From Sulfurospirillum sp. UBA1314 (GTDB lineage Bacteria; Campylobacterota; Campylobacteria; Campylobacterales; Sulfurospirillaceae): a stretch of 7,173 nt of DNA. The translations under genes and the position numbers were made by a program. The DNA lies in the NCBI GenBank assembly GCA_002307095.1, contig DBTO01000034.1, positions 16,643 to 23,815 on the forward strand, written 5' to 3'. The notes under the pieces were generated by a model. It had not been told where the DNA came from, made no database searches, and saw only the letters and a program-made list of their open reading frames with translations. Shown piece after piece: positions 1-5,904 of this stretch; within the stretch, counting starts at the first letter, position 1; each line of letters begins with the position of its first letter.

Positions 1-13
1 CCACTTTTTTCAT
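1..13 (-). CDS. Start of a further gene downstream of the response regulator (partial, 4 codons)
   Basis: An ATG follows the response regulator's TAA stop with no gap (TAAATG on the minus strand) and reads Met-Lys-Lys-Val before the window ends. A purine-rich GGGAGA at 21-26 sits 7 bases upstream of this ATG and would serve as its ribosome binding site, which is why I think it is a true start and not chance. If real, this is the fourth gene of the binding protein-kinase-regulator operon and so a candidate target or partner of that system. Met-Lys-Lys fits the start of an exported protein but also many cytoplasmic ones, so no function can be proposed. Confidence 0.5.
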
Positions 14-673
14 TTACTGATCTCCCACGAGTTTTGTATTGCGGAAACGATACATTTTATTTTTGACTTTTTCTAAAATTCCTACTTTGATGAGCTGTTG
101 AAACATGTGTACCACCGTCGGTTTGCTCACACCAATATTGTCAATGATATCTTGGTAGGAGCCGTTAAAAATTTTATTTTCATCGAGGTGATTGATGATG
201 TATTTTAAGATCTCTATCTTTTTACCACCAATAAGTGCAGCAAGTCCTTCAATAATAAACGAACATCCTTGAATCTCTTTGCTATGGAGTTTTGGAAGCA
301 TCACTGTGTAAATATTGCTAATCAAATCTTTCACATTGATCGGCTTCATAATGAATCCATCCACTTTAAGCGTGATCGCTTCGATGAGATACTCTGTCTC
401 CGTAAAAGCTGTGGTGATAATCACGGGAATGTCTCTATTATGCTCTTTTTTAAGCTTTTTAAGCATCTCAATGCCATTCATTCCGGGCATGACAATATCA
501 GTGACAATGATATCGACATCTTTCTCAAGTGCAATCTTGAGTCCTTCTTCTCCATTGGAAGCAAGGTACACCTCTTTCACAAAGTCTTTCAAAATCATCT
601 GTGTTTGCATTTGTACCGATTTTTCATCTTCAACATACAATACAACACAATCTTTTAAGCCATTAAAATCCAT
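14..673 (-). CDS. Two-component response regulator, receiver domain plus winged-helix DNA-binding domain
   Basis: This is a 219-residue cytoplasmic transcriptional regulator. Residues about 7-125 form a receiver domain: acidic pair Glu15-Asp16, phospho-acceptor Asp59 in TDIVMPGMNG, switch Thr87 in VIITTAF, and Lys110-Pro111. The C-terminal part (about 135-212) reads as a winged helix, with SYQDIIDNIGVSKPTVVHMF as the helix-turn-helix followed by a GILEKVKNKMYRF wing. This looks more like the RepL or MarR style of winged helix than the OmpR, NarL or Fis outputs usual in response regulators; that comparison is from memory. I chose ATG 673 because AGGAGG at 683-688 lies 9 bases upstream. The longer frame from TTG 697 would start upstream of, and read through, this ribosome binding site. 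The kinase stop codon is one base upstream, so the kinase is the obvious phospho-donor. All key receiver residues are intact. Confidence 0.93.
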   Translation of the reverse strand: MDFNGLKDCVVLYVEDEKSVQMQTQMILKDFVKEVYLASNGEEGLKIALEKDVDIIVTDIVMPGMNGIEMLKKLKKEHNRDIPVIITTAFTETEYLIEAITLKVDGFIMKPINVKDLISNIYTVMLPKLHSKEIQGCSFIIEGLAALIGGKKIEILKYIINHLDENKIFNGSYQDIIDNIGVSKPTVVHMFQQLIKVGILEKVKNKMYRFRNTKLVGDQ

Positions 674-674
674 C

Positions 675-2291
675 CTATACTTCCTCCTTTTTTTCAAGTG
701 GTACTAAAATCGTCATCATCGCACACCTTTCATAACGTTTTCCATTTTGAAAAACATACGAAATATTCGTTCCACTAATGCTTCCTTGCATCTGTTTTTC
801 AATAATCTGCTTGGACATATACAGACCTATGCCTGTCCCTGAAGATTTATGTTTGGTCGTAAAATAGGGCTCAAACATTCTATCTTGCACCTCATCGCTG
901 ATTCCACCACCATTGTCTACCACACTTATCACTGCATTATTGACCTCTTTTGTGATAATAACTTCAATCAACTTTTCATTCATTGCTCGCTCTTCAAGCA
1001 CATCTTTGGCATTGGAAAAAAAGTTCATAATCACTTGCGAAAATTCATTGGGATAACCACTAATTTGAATATCGTGTGTGCTATTTAAAAAAATCTCAAT
1101 ACCAGATTTTGCATAAAATTCCTGCACCAAATTTACACTATAGAGCACCGTATCTTTTACACTAAAAAGCTCTTCACTGCGATTGGGTTTGAAATAATTA
1201 CGAAAATCATCAATCGTTTGAGACATTAAAGAGGCGAGCTGAATACCTTCATTAGTCTGTTTATCAATAAACGCATCGCTCAGCTCTAATCCTGCCATTC
1301 GCTTCATCTGAAAACTTTGAATAATCAGAACGATGGCATTCAGCGGTTGACGCCATTGATGGGCAATGTTGCCGATCATTTCACCCATCGAAGCAAGCCT
1401 TGATTGGCGAAACATGATCTGATCTTTTTGGCGACTCTGCTCCACTTCATACTGTACTTTAAGCTCAAGACTGCGATTAAGTTGCTGTAACTCTTGTGTT
1501 TTTTCATCCACCATTTTGGCAAGTCTCGTATGCAACAGACGAATGTTTTGCAATAAAACAATCGCTAAAAGTGCTGCAAAAGCAATCGTACCCAGTGTGG
1601 CTACAACGATCCATTCAAACGTGTTATCGTATACTTTTGTAGTACGGGCATACCCCTCTTTAGCGCCATCAAGATTGAGATTAATTAAACCCGTCAGGTC
1701 AATATTGATCGAATAAACACTCGGATAAAGCTCACTTTGAAGCGTATCAATTGCTTTAGAGGATTGTTTCGTCTTATAATAGTTAAACATTTTGAGCAAA
1801 ATACCATCAATCGTATGAATTTTCTGCTCTATTTTTGAGGTTAAAATATCATCTTCATTAGTCTTAAAAAAGGGCTGACGGGTCTGTGTCATCATACCCC
1901 AAGAACGTGCTAGTTTAATCAACCAATCGCTCTCATCAATCCCCAAACTGGTTTTATACGCTTGTAACTCAATTTGAATTAACTCCTGCGCAAGAGCAAT
2001 AACGACTTCACCTTCTTGCGAACTGATAGAGCCTTTTTCAATGTCACGAATCGTATCTAAAATATTGACCGTATAAATATCTTTAAGGTTTTCAAGTCGA
2101 ATGGTGGGAAGCATACGTTTAGTGTATAAAATGTCAAAATTGTCTTTGATACGGTTAATACTCATGTGCGCAAAACTGCCAATAAAAAACATACCCACAA
2201 CCATAATCAGAAAAAGAAGCGTCGTCTTTTTGGTAATGCTCATTTCATCGATGCTAGCCATAAAATCATGCAAAGAGCTATTATTGTTCAT
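675..2291 (-). CDS. Membrane sensor histidine kinase
   Basis: A 538-residue inner-membrane kinase, expected to autophosphorylate and pass phosphate to the adjacent response regulator. Transmembrane segment 1 is about residues 24-44 and segment 2 about 227-249, enclosing a roughly 180-residue, mostly helical periplasmic region that resembles the four-helix-bundle sensors of chemoreceptors. A probable coiled coil follows (about 250-300). The catalytic core is complete: H-box His311 in NIAHQWRQPLNAI, N-box Asn423 and Asn427 in MNFFSNAKDVLEE, G1 box VDNGGGI (459-464), F-box MFEPYFTTK (472-480) and G2 box GTGIGLYMSK (485-494). The HQWRQPLN H-box is common in Campylobacterota kinases. There is no PAS or HAMP domain that I can recognise. 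The start ATG overlaps the end of the binding-protein gene by 11 bases and has AGGA 7 bases upstream, indicating translational coupling. The ligand is unknown; the upstream binding protein probably supplies it. Confidence 0.95.
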   Translation of the reverse strand: MNNNSSLHDFMASIDEMSITKKTTLLFLIMVVGMFFIGSFAHMSINRIKDNFDILYTKRMLPTIRLENLKDIYTVNILDTIRDIEKGSISSQEGEVVIALAQELIQIELQAYKTSLGIDESDWLIKLARSWGMMTQTRQPFFKTNEDDILTSKIEQKIHTIDGILLKMFNYYKTKQSSKAIDTLQSELYPSVYSINIDLTGLINLNLDGAKEGYARTTKVYDNTFEWIVVATLGTIAFAALLAIVLLQNIRLLHTRLAKMVDEKTQELQQLNRSLELKVQYEVEQSRQKDQIMFRQSRLASMGEMIGNIAHQWRQPLNAIVLIIQSFQMKRMAGLELSDAFIDKQTNEGIQLASLMSQTIDDFRNYFKPNRSEELFSVKDTVLYSVNLVQEFYAKSGIEIFLNSTHDIQISGYPNEFSQVIMNFFSNAKDVLEERAMNEKLIEVIITKEVNNAVISVVDNGGGISDEVQDRMFEPYFTTKHKSSGTGIGLYMSKQIIEKQMQGSISGTNISYVFQNGKRYERCAMMTILVPLEKKEEV

Positions 2292-3444
2292 CGCTTTTTC
2301 CTACGGAGTAAAAATCTTCATCGACATATTCACTTAAATGCACTCGGTGTAAACATTTACAACGCTCATCTCTGTTTTTAGAAACAGCAGTCTCATCCAG
2401 TGTTTTAGAAAAAGCGCCTAATGCTTTGATAAACTCCTCTTTCGTAAAATCTTTTCCCAAACTTTTAAAAACTTGGGTGATCATACGCGCGGCAAAATAA
2501 CCTTCCAAAGAGACATGGCTCAACTCTTCTTTGGGATAATATTGGTGCATTAAAACACGGTAATTTTCCACCTCTTCGACTTCCGATGTCCAAGGAGAAG
2601 GAACCACTTGCGCAAAGGTAATGCCTTTACCGCTCCCATGCAAAAGGTCGATTAGGGGTTTAGGTTCAACAAAAGAGAAAAGTCCAAATTGAATATCTTG
2701 ACGTATTTTGACACTCTTGCGAGCTCTTTTAATAAACTCTGCCACCGGATTGGTCGAACCCACCATCAAAATAACTTCAGGATTACAGAGCTCTATCTCA
2801 TAAAGAGCATTCCCTACTGAGAGCGTATTTCGTTTGTAGCTTCCCTCACCGACAAGGACTAAATTACGTTTTGAAAGAGCACTTTTAACCCCTTTTAAAC
2901 CAGCTCTTCCATAACCATCATTTTGATAAAAAATTGCAAATCGCTTGTATTTTAGATCATCTGAGTAATATTCGATGAGTTTTTCAATTTCATCAAGATC
3001 ACCTGCTCTGGCATTGAGAACAATGGGGTTGGGAGGATTGCGTAAAAATTCGGCACCTGAATATGCACCCACAAAAGGAATGCGCTTTTCAACGGCAATG
3101 GGAAAAACCGCTTCGGTCACGGGTGTACCGATAATGCCAAAGAGTGCAAAAATTTTCTCTTTTTCAATCAATTCATGGACATTTTCAACAGCAATTTTAG
3201 GCTCGTAGCGATCATCTTTGGCAATAATTTCTATTTTCCGGCCATACACGCCGCCATTGTCATTGAGGTTTTGCAAGTAAATTTTTGCTCCTAACAAAAA
3301 CTGATTGCCAACGCTATTAACGCCTCCACTAAAAGGTCCGCTCATTCCTAAGCGAATGACATTGCCTTCAAATTTTGTATTGGAAAAGAAATAGGGTAGA
3401 AGTAACATCAGTGCAATAAAGAGTACTCCCATGAATCGACGCAT
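2281..3444 (-). CDS. Type I periplasmic binding protein (LivJ-like), probable sensor partner of the kinase
   Basis: A 387-residue protein of the Peripla_BP_6/LivJ family, which binds amino acids, amides, short acids and similar small molecules between two lobes. The N-terminus (MRRF, then a hydrophobic run to about residue 20) is an export signal without a lipobox cysteine, so the protein is either cleaved or stays tethered to the membrane. Family-like stretches include IRLGMSGPFSG (30-40), NDNGGVYGRKIEI (61-73), FGIIGTPVT (102-110), YQNDGYGRAG (173-182) and SLEGYFAARM (312-321). The C-terminal segment carries a Cys-Lys-Cys motif (362-364). No ABC permease or ATPase gene is nearby. The gene instead leads an overlapping operon with a histidine kinase and a regulator, so a sensory role, as for TorT or LuxP with their kinases, is more likely than transport; that is inference. 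The ribosome binding site before ATG 3444 is weak, but the in-frame ATG at 3432 has no better one. Confidence 0.92.
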   Translation of the reverse strand: MRRFMGVLFIALMLLLPYFFSNTKFEGNVIRLGMSGPFSGGVNSVGNQFLLGAKIYLQNLNDNGGVYGRKIEIIAKDDRYEPKIAVENVHELIEKEKIFALFGIIGTPVTEAVFPIAVEKRIPFVGAYSGAEFLRNPPNPIVLNARAGDLDEIEKLIEYYSDDLKYKRFAIFYQNDGYGRAGLKGVKSALSKRNLVLVGEGSYKRNTLSVGNALYEIELCNPEVILMVGSTNPVAEFIKRARKSVKIRQDIQFGLFSFVEPKPLIDLLHGSGKGITFAQVVPSPWTSEVEEVENYRVLMHQYYPKEELSHVSLEGYFAARMITQVFKSLGKDFTKEEFIKALGAFSKTLDETAVSKNRDERCKCLHRVHLSEYVDEDFYSVGKSDEQ

Positions 3445-3564
3445 TTTTGAGCTTTCATGTTATTTTACAGATATAATAACAACTATTCTTTATAAAAATG
3501 CTTAAATAGTAAAAAAATATTTACTTAAATTATTTTTTTGGAAAAAAGAGGAGAGAGTTAAAAA
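3445..3564. promoter_or_regulatory. Divergent intergenic region with promoter of the binding protein-kinase-regulator operon
   Basis: This very AT-rich stretch separates the minus-strand sensory operon from the plus-strand methyltransferase. On the minus strand TGTTATTAT (3473-3481) matches an extended -10 element and would give a leader of about 20 bases before ATG 3444. On the plus strand the choice is unclear. A perfect TATAAT lies at 3472-3477, almost on top of the minus-strand element, but would leave a leader near 80 bases. TGCTTAAAT at 3499-3507 is a weaker but closer extended -10. GAGGAG at 3548-3553 is the probable ribosome binding site of the methyltransferase, 11 bases before its ATG. 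I see no clear operator. Confidence 0.45.
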
Positions 3565-4203
3565 ATGACCTGTAAAATTTGTAATTATGATACAAAAGCG
3601 TTTGATGATGTCGAACTTCAAAAGCAATTTTATATCTGTCCAAACTGCCACTGTATCGTACTTGACCCTCGCTTTTACCTCTCATTGGAAAAAGAAAACA
3701 GCCTTTACAACAACCATCACAACTCTTTAGAAAATGAAGGCTATGTGAAAATGTTTGAGGATTTTTTAGACTATTTTTGGAATGATCTTACATGTAAAGA
3801 AAAAGCGCTCGATTTTGGCTCAGGTCCAACGCCTGTTTTAGCACAACTTCTTCGCCGAAGAGAGGTAAAGATTGATCATTACGATAAGTTCTACCAACCG
3901 ATCCAATGCTTTGAAAATCAAACCTATGATTTCATTACGTCCACAGAAGTTTTTGAACATTTAGATGATCCTGTGGCAACACTCAGCCTTTTAAGTCAGC
4001 ATCTTAAACCTAAAGGTTTCATCGCTTTAATGACACTTTTTCACACCAATAATGAAGCCTCGTTTTTAAAATGGTGGTACCGAAGAGATCCCACGCATAT
4101 TACGTTTTATACAGCGTATACACTGGAAGTTTTGGCACATAAATGTGGATTGGAAGTTTTGAAGACAGATGGGAAACGAATAGCTCTATTACAAAAGAGG
4201 TAG
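3565..4203 (+). CDS. Class I SAM-dependent methyltransferase with N-terminal zinc-ribbon-like module
   Basis: A 212-residue cytoplasmic enzyme expected to transfer a methyl group from S-adenosylmethionine. The N-terminus carries Cys3-x2-Cys6 and Cys25-x2-Cys28-x-Cys30 with the phrase CPNCHCIVLDPR, matching the small zinc-binding module seen before many methyltransferase domains in sugar and secondary-metabolite clusters. The Rossmann core follows: motif I LDFGSGPTP (82-90), an acidic strand-2 residue Asp107 in HYDKFY, motif IV YDFITSTEVFEHLDDP (121-136), and a C-terminal WWYRRDPTHITFYT block (about 171-184) typical of the Methyltransf_23 group. The length is usual for the group. The gene stands alone between divergent and convergent neighbours, so neither substrate nor pathway can be deduced. 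Its stop codon lies inside a terminator stem. A TTACATGTAA palindrome falls at the junction between the N-terminal part and the Rossmann fold (Leu75-Lys78). Confidence 0.88.
   Translation: MTCKICNYDTKAFDDVELQKQFYICPNCHCIVLDPRFYLSLEKENSLYNNHHNSLENEGYVKMFEDFLDYFWNDLTCKEKALDFGSGPTPVLAQLLRRREVKIDHYDKFYQPIQCFENQTYDFITSTEVFEHLDDPVATLSLLSQHLKPKGFIALMTLFHTNNEASFLKWWYRRDPTHITFYTAYTLEVLAHKCGLEVLKTDGKRIALLQKR
3788..3797. repeat. TTACATGTAA palindrome, copy 1 (inside methyltransferase gene)
   Basis: A perfect 10-bp palindrome within the coding sequence, read as codons CTT-ACA-TGT-AAA (Leu-Thr-Cys-Lys). It lies just before the first strand of the methyltransferase core, a spot that usually tolerates variation. 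The same decamer occurs at two other places in this window. Confidence 0.7.
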
Positions 4204-4221
4204 CGATGGGTGTCGCTACCT
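4198..4221. terminator. Bidirectional terminator between convergent genes
   Basis: AGGTAGCGA (4198-4206) and TCGCTACCT (4213-4221) form a perfect 9-bp stem with a 6-base loop (TGGGTG). Read on the minus strand the stem is followed by CTTTTG, a short U-rich tail suited to ending the small tyrosine-rich gene. Read on the plus strand the tail TTGGTTTG is poorer, with TTTT only about 12 bases later. The methyltransferase TAG stop (4201-4203) is part of the stem. The position between two converging genes supports a shared terminator. Confidence 0.8.
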
Positions 4222-4241
4222 TTGGTTTGAACTTTTAGTGC

Positions 4242-4559
4242 TTATCGGTAAGGGCGATCATAATAACGGTCGTAGTGATGAGGGCGTGGTGGATAATAGT
4301 AATGAGGAGGATCAACATAGATCACGCGCTCTTGCACATAAACAGGCTCTCTGTAAACGACAGTTGGTCTTGGCTCATAGTATGTTGGACTTTCAACATA
4401 CCGTGTTGGTTGTTGAGCAGCATTAATAATGCCTCCTAATAAAACAGCAGCCCCAGCACCAAGCAACACCCCTTGTTCTCTATCGCCCCACGCATAAGAA
4501 TTCGTCGTTACACCGAGCACCAACAGGATTGAAACTAAACTCATTTTTAACATTTTCAT
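4242..4559 (-). CDS. Small exported protein rich in Tyr, Pro and His, with glycine-zipper segment
   Basis: A 105-residue protein of unknown function. Residues 1-23 form a classic signal peptide (Lys2 and Lys5, hydrophobic core, Ser-Tyr-Ala before the predicted cut at 23/24). No lipobox cysteine is present, so it should reach the periplasm or outer membrane. Next comes a glycine-rich hydrophobic run, GVLLGAGAAVLLGG (30-43), resembling a glycine zipper that could insert in or oligomerise on a membrane. The rest (about 51-105) is low in complexity: 13 Tyr and 11 Pro in the last 55 residues, with many Arg and His, e.g. PPHYYYPPRPHHYD and YDRYYDRPYR. I chose ATG 4559 because AAGGAG (4567-4572) lies 7 bases upstream and the signal peptide starts there; the open frame extends to 4697 but the extra residues resemble translated promoter DNA. 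It has its own promoter and terminator. A cell-envelope structural or metal-binding role is possible but unproven. Confidence 0.85.
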   Translation of the reverse strand: MKMLKMSLVSILLVLGVTTNSYAWGDREQGVLLGAGAAVLLGGIINAAQQPTRYVESPTYYEPRPTVVYREPVYVQERVIYVDPPHYYYPPRPHHYDRYYDRPYR

Positions 4560-4566
4560 TGGGTAC

Positions 4567-4572
4567 TCCTTT
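4567..4572 (-). promoter_or_regulatory. Ribosome binding site that fixes the start of the small exported protein
   Basis: AAGGAG on the minus strand lies 7 bases before ATG 4559. It rules in the short form beginning directly with the signal peptide and rules out the longer in-frame start at 4697. Confidence 0.8.
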
Positions 4573-4587
4573 CGTTTATTTGGTAGA

Positions 4588-4596
4588 ATCCTAACA
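4588..4596 (-). promoter_or_regulatory. Extended -10 promoter of the small exported protein gene
   Basis: TGTTAGGAT on the minus strand is an extended -10 element (TG, one base, then TAGGAT at 4588-4593). Transcription would begin near 4580, leaving a leader of about 20 bases before ATG 4559. The -35 region falls on the tandem TTCACAA repeats. Confidence 0.5.
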
Positions 4597-4601
4597 AATA
4601 A

Positions 4602-4619
4602 TTGTGAAGTATTTGTGAA
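4602..4619. promoter_or_regulatory. Tandem direct repeat, possible OmpR/PhoB-type operator
   Basis: TTGTGAA occurs at 4602-4608 and again at 4613-4619, an exact 7-base repeat with a 4-base spacer and an 11-bp period (TTCACAA-ATAC-TTCACAA on the minus strand). One copy per helical turn is the layout bound by dimers of OmpR/PhoB-type regulators. It covers the -35 position of the promoter just downstream, so a bound protein could either recruit or block RNA polymerase. The binding protein is not identified. Confidence 0.45.
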
Positions 4620-4638
4620 ATCAATCGCGTATTTGCTC

Positions 4639-4648
4639 TTACATGTAA
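4639..4648. repeat. TTACATGTAA palindrome, copy 2 (intergenic)
   Basis: A perfect 10-bp palindrome between the MFS gene and the promoter of the small exported protein. It overlaps the T-run that follows the putative MFS terminator hairpin. Confidence 0.7.
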
Positions 4649-4678
4649 AAAGGTATCTGATATCACTCTCCGGATACC
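4647..4678 (-). terminator. Putative terminator of the MFS gene
   Basis: On the minus strand GGTATC (4673-4678) pairs with GATACC (4652-4657) across a 15-base loop and is followed at once by TTTTT (4647-4651). An internal TGATATCA allows an alternative fold. The stem starts inside the last codons and includes the stop codon in its loop. The 6-bp stem is short, so this is a moderate call. Confidence 0.5.
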
Positions 4679-5847
4679 CACTTCCAATAGAAGCCAAACA
4701 CGATAAAAAAGAGTCCCAATCCCCCCGTAATCAGCGCCAATGAGAGACCCCATTCAAACAAAATACCAATGGCAAACGAGACAAGCGTGCACATACCCAT
4801 AAAGACCATATCGTTATAGGCGATGACTCTGCCATAAAAAGCTTCATCGGTTTCGTATTGTAAAAGCGTATACGTATAAGACCATAAGCTTGTGGTAAAC
4901 AGCCCGCACACAAAGATCCCAATGAAACTGAGGTAAAAATCATACTGCAACACACCCCAAAGTATAATGCCGATCCCTTGAACGACAAAAATATAAAAAA
5001 GAGTCTCTTTCGTGATATAACGACTGAGTAAAAATTGTCCTAAAACCTGCGAGATCGCACGCGAAGCGTTGATAAAGCCCATCACTAACGCAATGGATAA
5101 AAACTGTTTGTATTGATGATCTGCCAAAAGCGCAATGAGCGCGTCATACGCTGTTAGTCCTACACTCGCGTGCAGAAAAATCAGATGCATGATCTTTGGA
5201 TTTTCTTTGATATAGACAAATCCACTCCAAATCATCGCCTTTACATGTAAAGCATGTTGACTCGCGATGGAAGGAATATCTAACCCCAAAAGCAGGTAAA
5301 AACTGATGCTATACAGTACCATATCGGCGACAAACGCACTGGTTGTGCCAAAGTAGTGAATGTAAAATCCCGCCACCGCCATGCCAAACGCATACGAAAT
5401 AGACCAGATCATTGAGTGAATTTCATTGGCAAGTTTAAGCTCATCGTTGTTTAAAAGTTTGGGCAAAAGCGACATCTCGGTTTGAAAGTAAATGCTTCCC
5501 GTTCCCATACGAATAAAAATCAATCCGAGTAAAATCCACAGCGCATCTAATGACGTGATAAACATAAGCCAAAAGACGGTTACGATTTCAATCGCAGTTA
5601 ACAAAAGCATAAACTTTTTCGTATCGATTTTATCGATGATTGCTCCGCTAAAAGGGGCTAAAAGCATCGAAGGCAAAAAGGTAAATCCTGCCGCCGCACT
5701 GAGTGCCCAAACAGGCGCATTGAGCTGAATCAAAAGCGTATAAATTCCCATGTGGCTAAACCATGCACCAAAATAACTAATCAACTGAATAATGCTCAAT
5801 CGACGAAGCGTTGTGTTGTTGCGTAACAACTCAACATAGTGTTTCAT
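4663..5847 (-). CDS. MFS transporter, EntS-like exporter family
   Basis: A 394-residue, very hydrophobic inner-membrane protein with the pattern of about 12 transmembrane helices typical of the major facilitator superfamily. It begins MKHYVELLRNNTTLRRL, with the N-terminal half holding the motif-A region between helices 2 and 3: PFSGAIIDKIDTKKFM (65-80), a variant of the usual GxLaDRxGRR. An amphipathic central loop (about 190-205, then FVYIKENPKI) separates the halves. The N-terminal phrase and the loop are those of the EntS/MFS_3 type of exporter, so efflux of a siderophore, drug or metabolite is likelier than uptake; the substrate cannot be named. TAGGAG lies 6 bases before ATG 5847, confirming the start. 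It is monocistronic: divergent from the chemoreceptor, and followed by a putative terminator. A TTACATGTAA palindrome is embedded in the central loop (Leu200-Lys203). Confidence 0.9.
   Translation of the reverse strand: MKHYVELLRNNTTLRRLSIIQLISYFGAWFSHMGIYTLLIQLNAPVWALSAAAGFTFLPSMLLAPFSGAIIDKIDTKKFMLLLTAIEIVTVFWLMFITSLDALWILLGLIFIRMGTGSIYFQTEMSLLPKLLNNDELKLANEIHSMIWSISYAFGMAVAGFYIHYFGTTSAFVADMVLYSISFYLLLGLDIPSIASQHALHVKAMIWSGFVYIKENPKIMHLIFLHASVGLTAYDALIALLADHQYKQFLSIALVMGFINASRAISQVLGQFLLSRYITKETLFYIFVVQGIGIILWGVLQYDFYLSFIGIFVCGLFTTSLWSYTYTLLQYETDEAFYGRVIAYNDMVFMGMCTLVSFAIGILFEWGLSLALITGGLGLFFIVFGFYWKWVSGE
5240..5251. repeat. TTTACATGTAAA palindrome, copy 3 (inside MFS gene)
   Basis: A perfect 12-bp palindrome in the coding sequence for the central cytoplasmic loop of the transporter. 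On the coding strand it is read TTA-CAT-GTA-AAG (Leu-His-Val-Lys), a different frame from the copy in the methyltransferase, so the conservation is of DNA and not of peptide. Confidence 0.7.
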
Positions 5848-5873
5848 TTCTTCTCCTAAATTCTTTCACCGCC

Positions 5874-5879
5874 ATTGTA
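5874..5879 (-). promoter_or_regulatory. Probable -10 element of the MFS gene
   Basis: TACAAT on the minus strand would start transcription near 5867 and leave a leader of about 20 bases before ATG 5847. No convincing -35 sequence is seen, as is usual in Campylobacterota. It does not overlap the divergent promoter of the chemoreceptor. Confidence 0.4.
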
Positions 5880-5904
5880 CCGCTTTTCATTGAAACTTTT
5901 TTTA

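Noticed and set aside
269..707. Open frames on the plus strand opposite the response regulator gene
   Set aside because: They lie wholly or almost wholly antisense to a gene with clear family motifs, have no ribosome binding site and encode no recognisable protein.
2101..2381. Two plus-strand frames across the kinase and binding-protein junction
   Set aside because: Antisense to two well-supported overlapping genes; compositions are translation artefacts of the transmembrane coding region.
2281..3444. Assigning the LivJ-like protein to branched-chain amino acid transport
   Set aside because: No permease or ATPase genes accompany it and it is translationally coupled to a kinase; family membership alone does not fix the ligand.
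3472..3477. Perfect TATAAT on the plus strand as the methyltransferase promoter
   Set aside because: It coincides with the better-placed minus-strand extended -10, lacks a -35 or TGn, and would leave a leader near 80 bases. Kept only as a possibility.
4238..4426. Plus-strand frame of 62 codons opposite the tyrosine-rich gene
   Set aside because: Antisense to a gene with a signal peptide, good ribosome binding site and matching terminator; no initiation signal of its own was seen.
4560..4697. N-terminal extension of the small exported protein up to ATG 4697
   Set aside because: It would cross the promoter, the tandem repeat, the palindrome and the end of the MFS gene, and would bury the signal peptide 46 residues inside the protein.
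5890..5895. TTGAAA as a -35 element for the chemoreceptor promoter
   Set aside because: Only 12 bases separate it from the -10 hexamer TAGAAT, too few for standard sigma-70 spacing; the extended -10 explains the promoter better.
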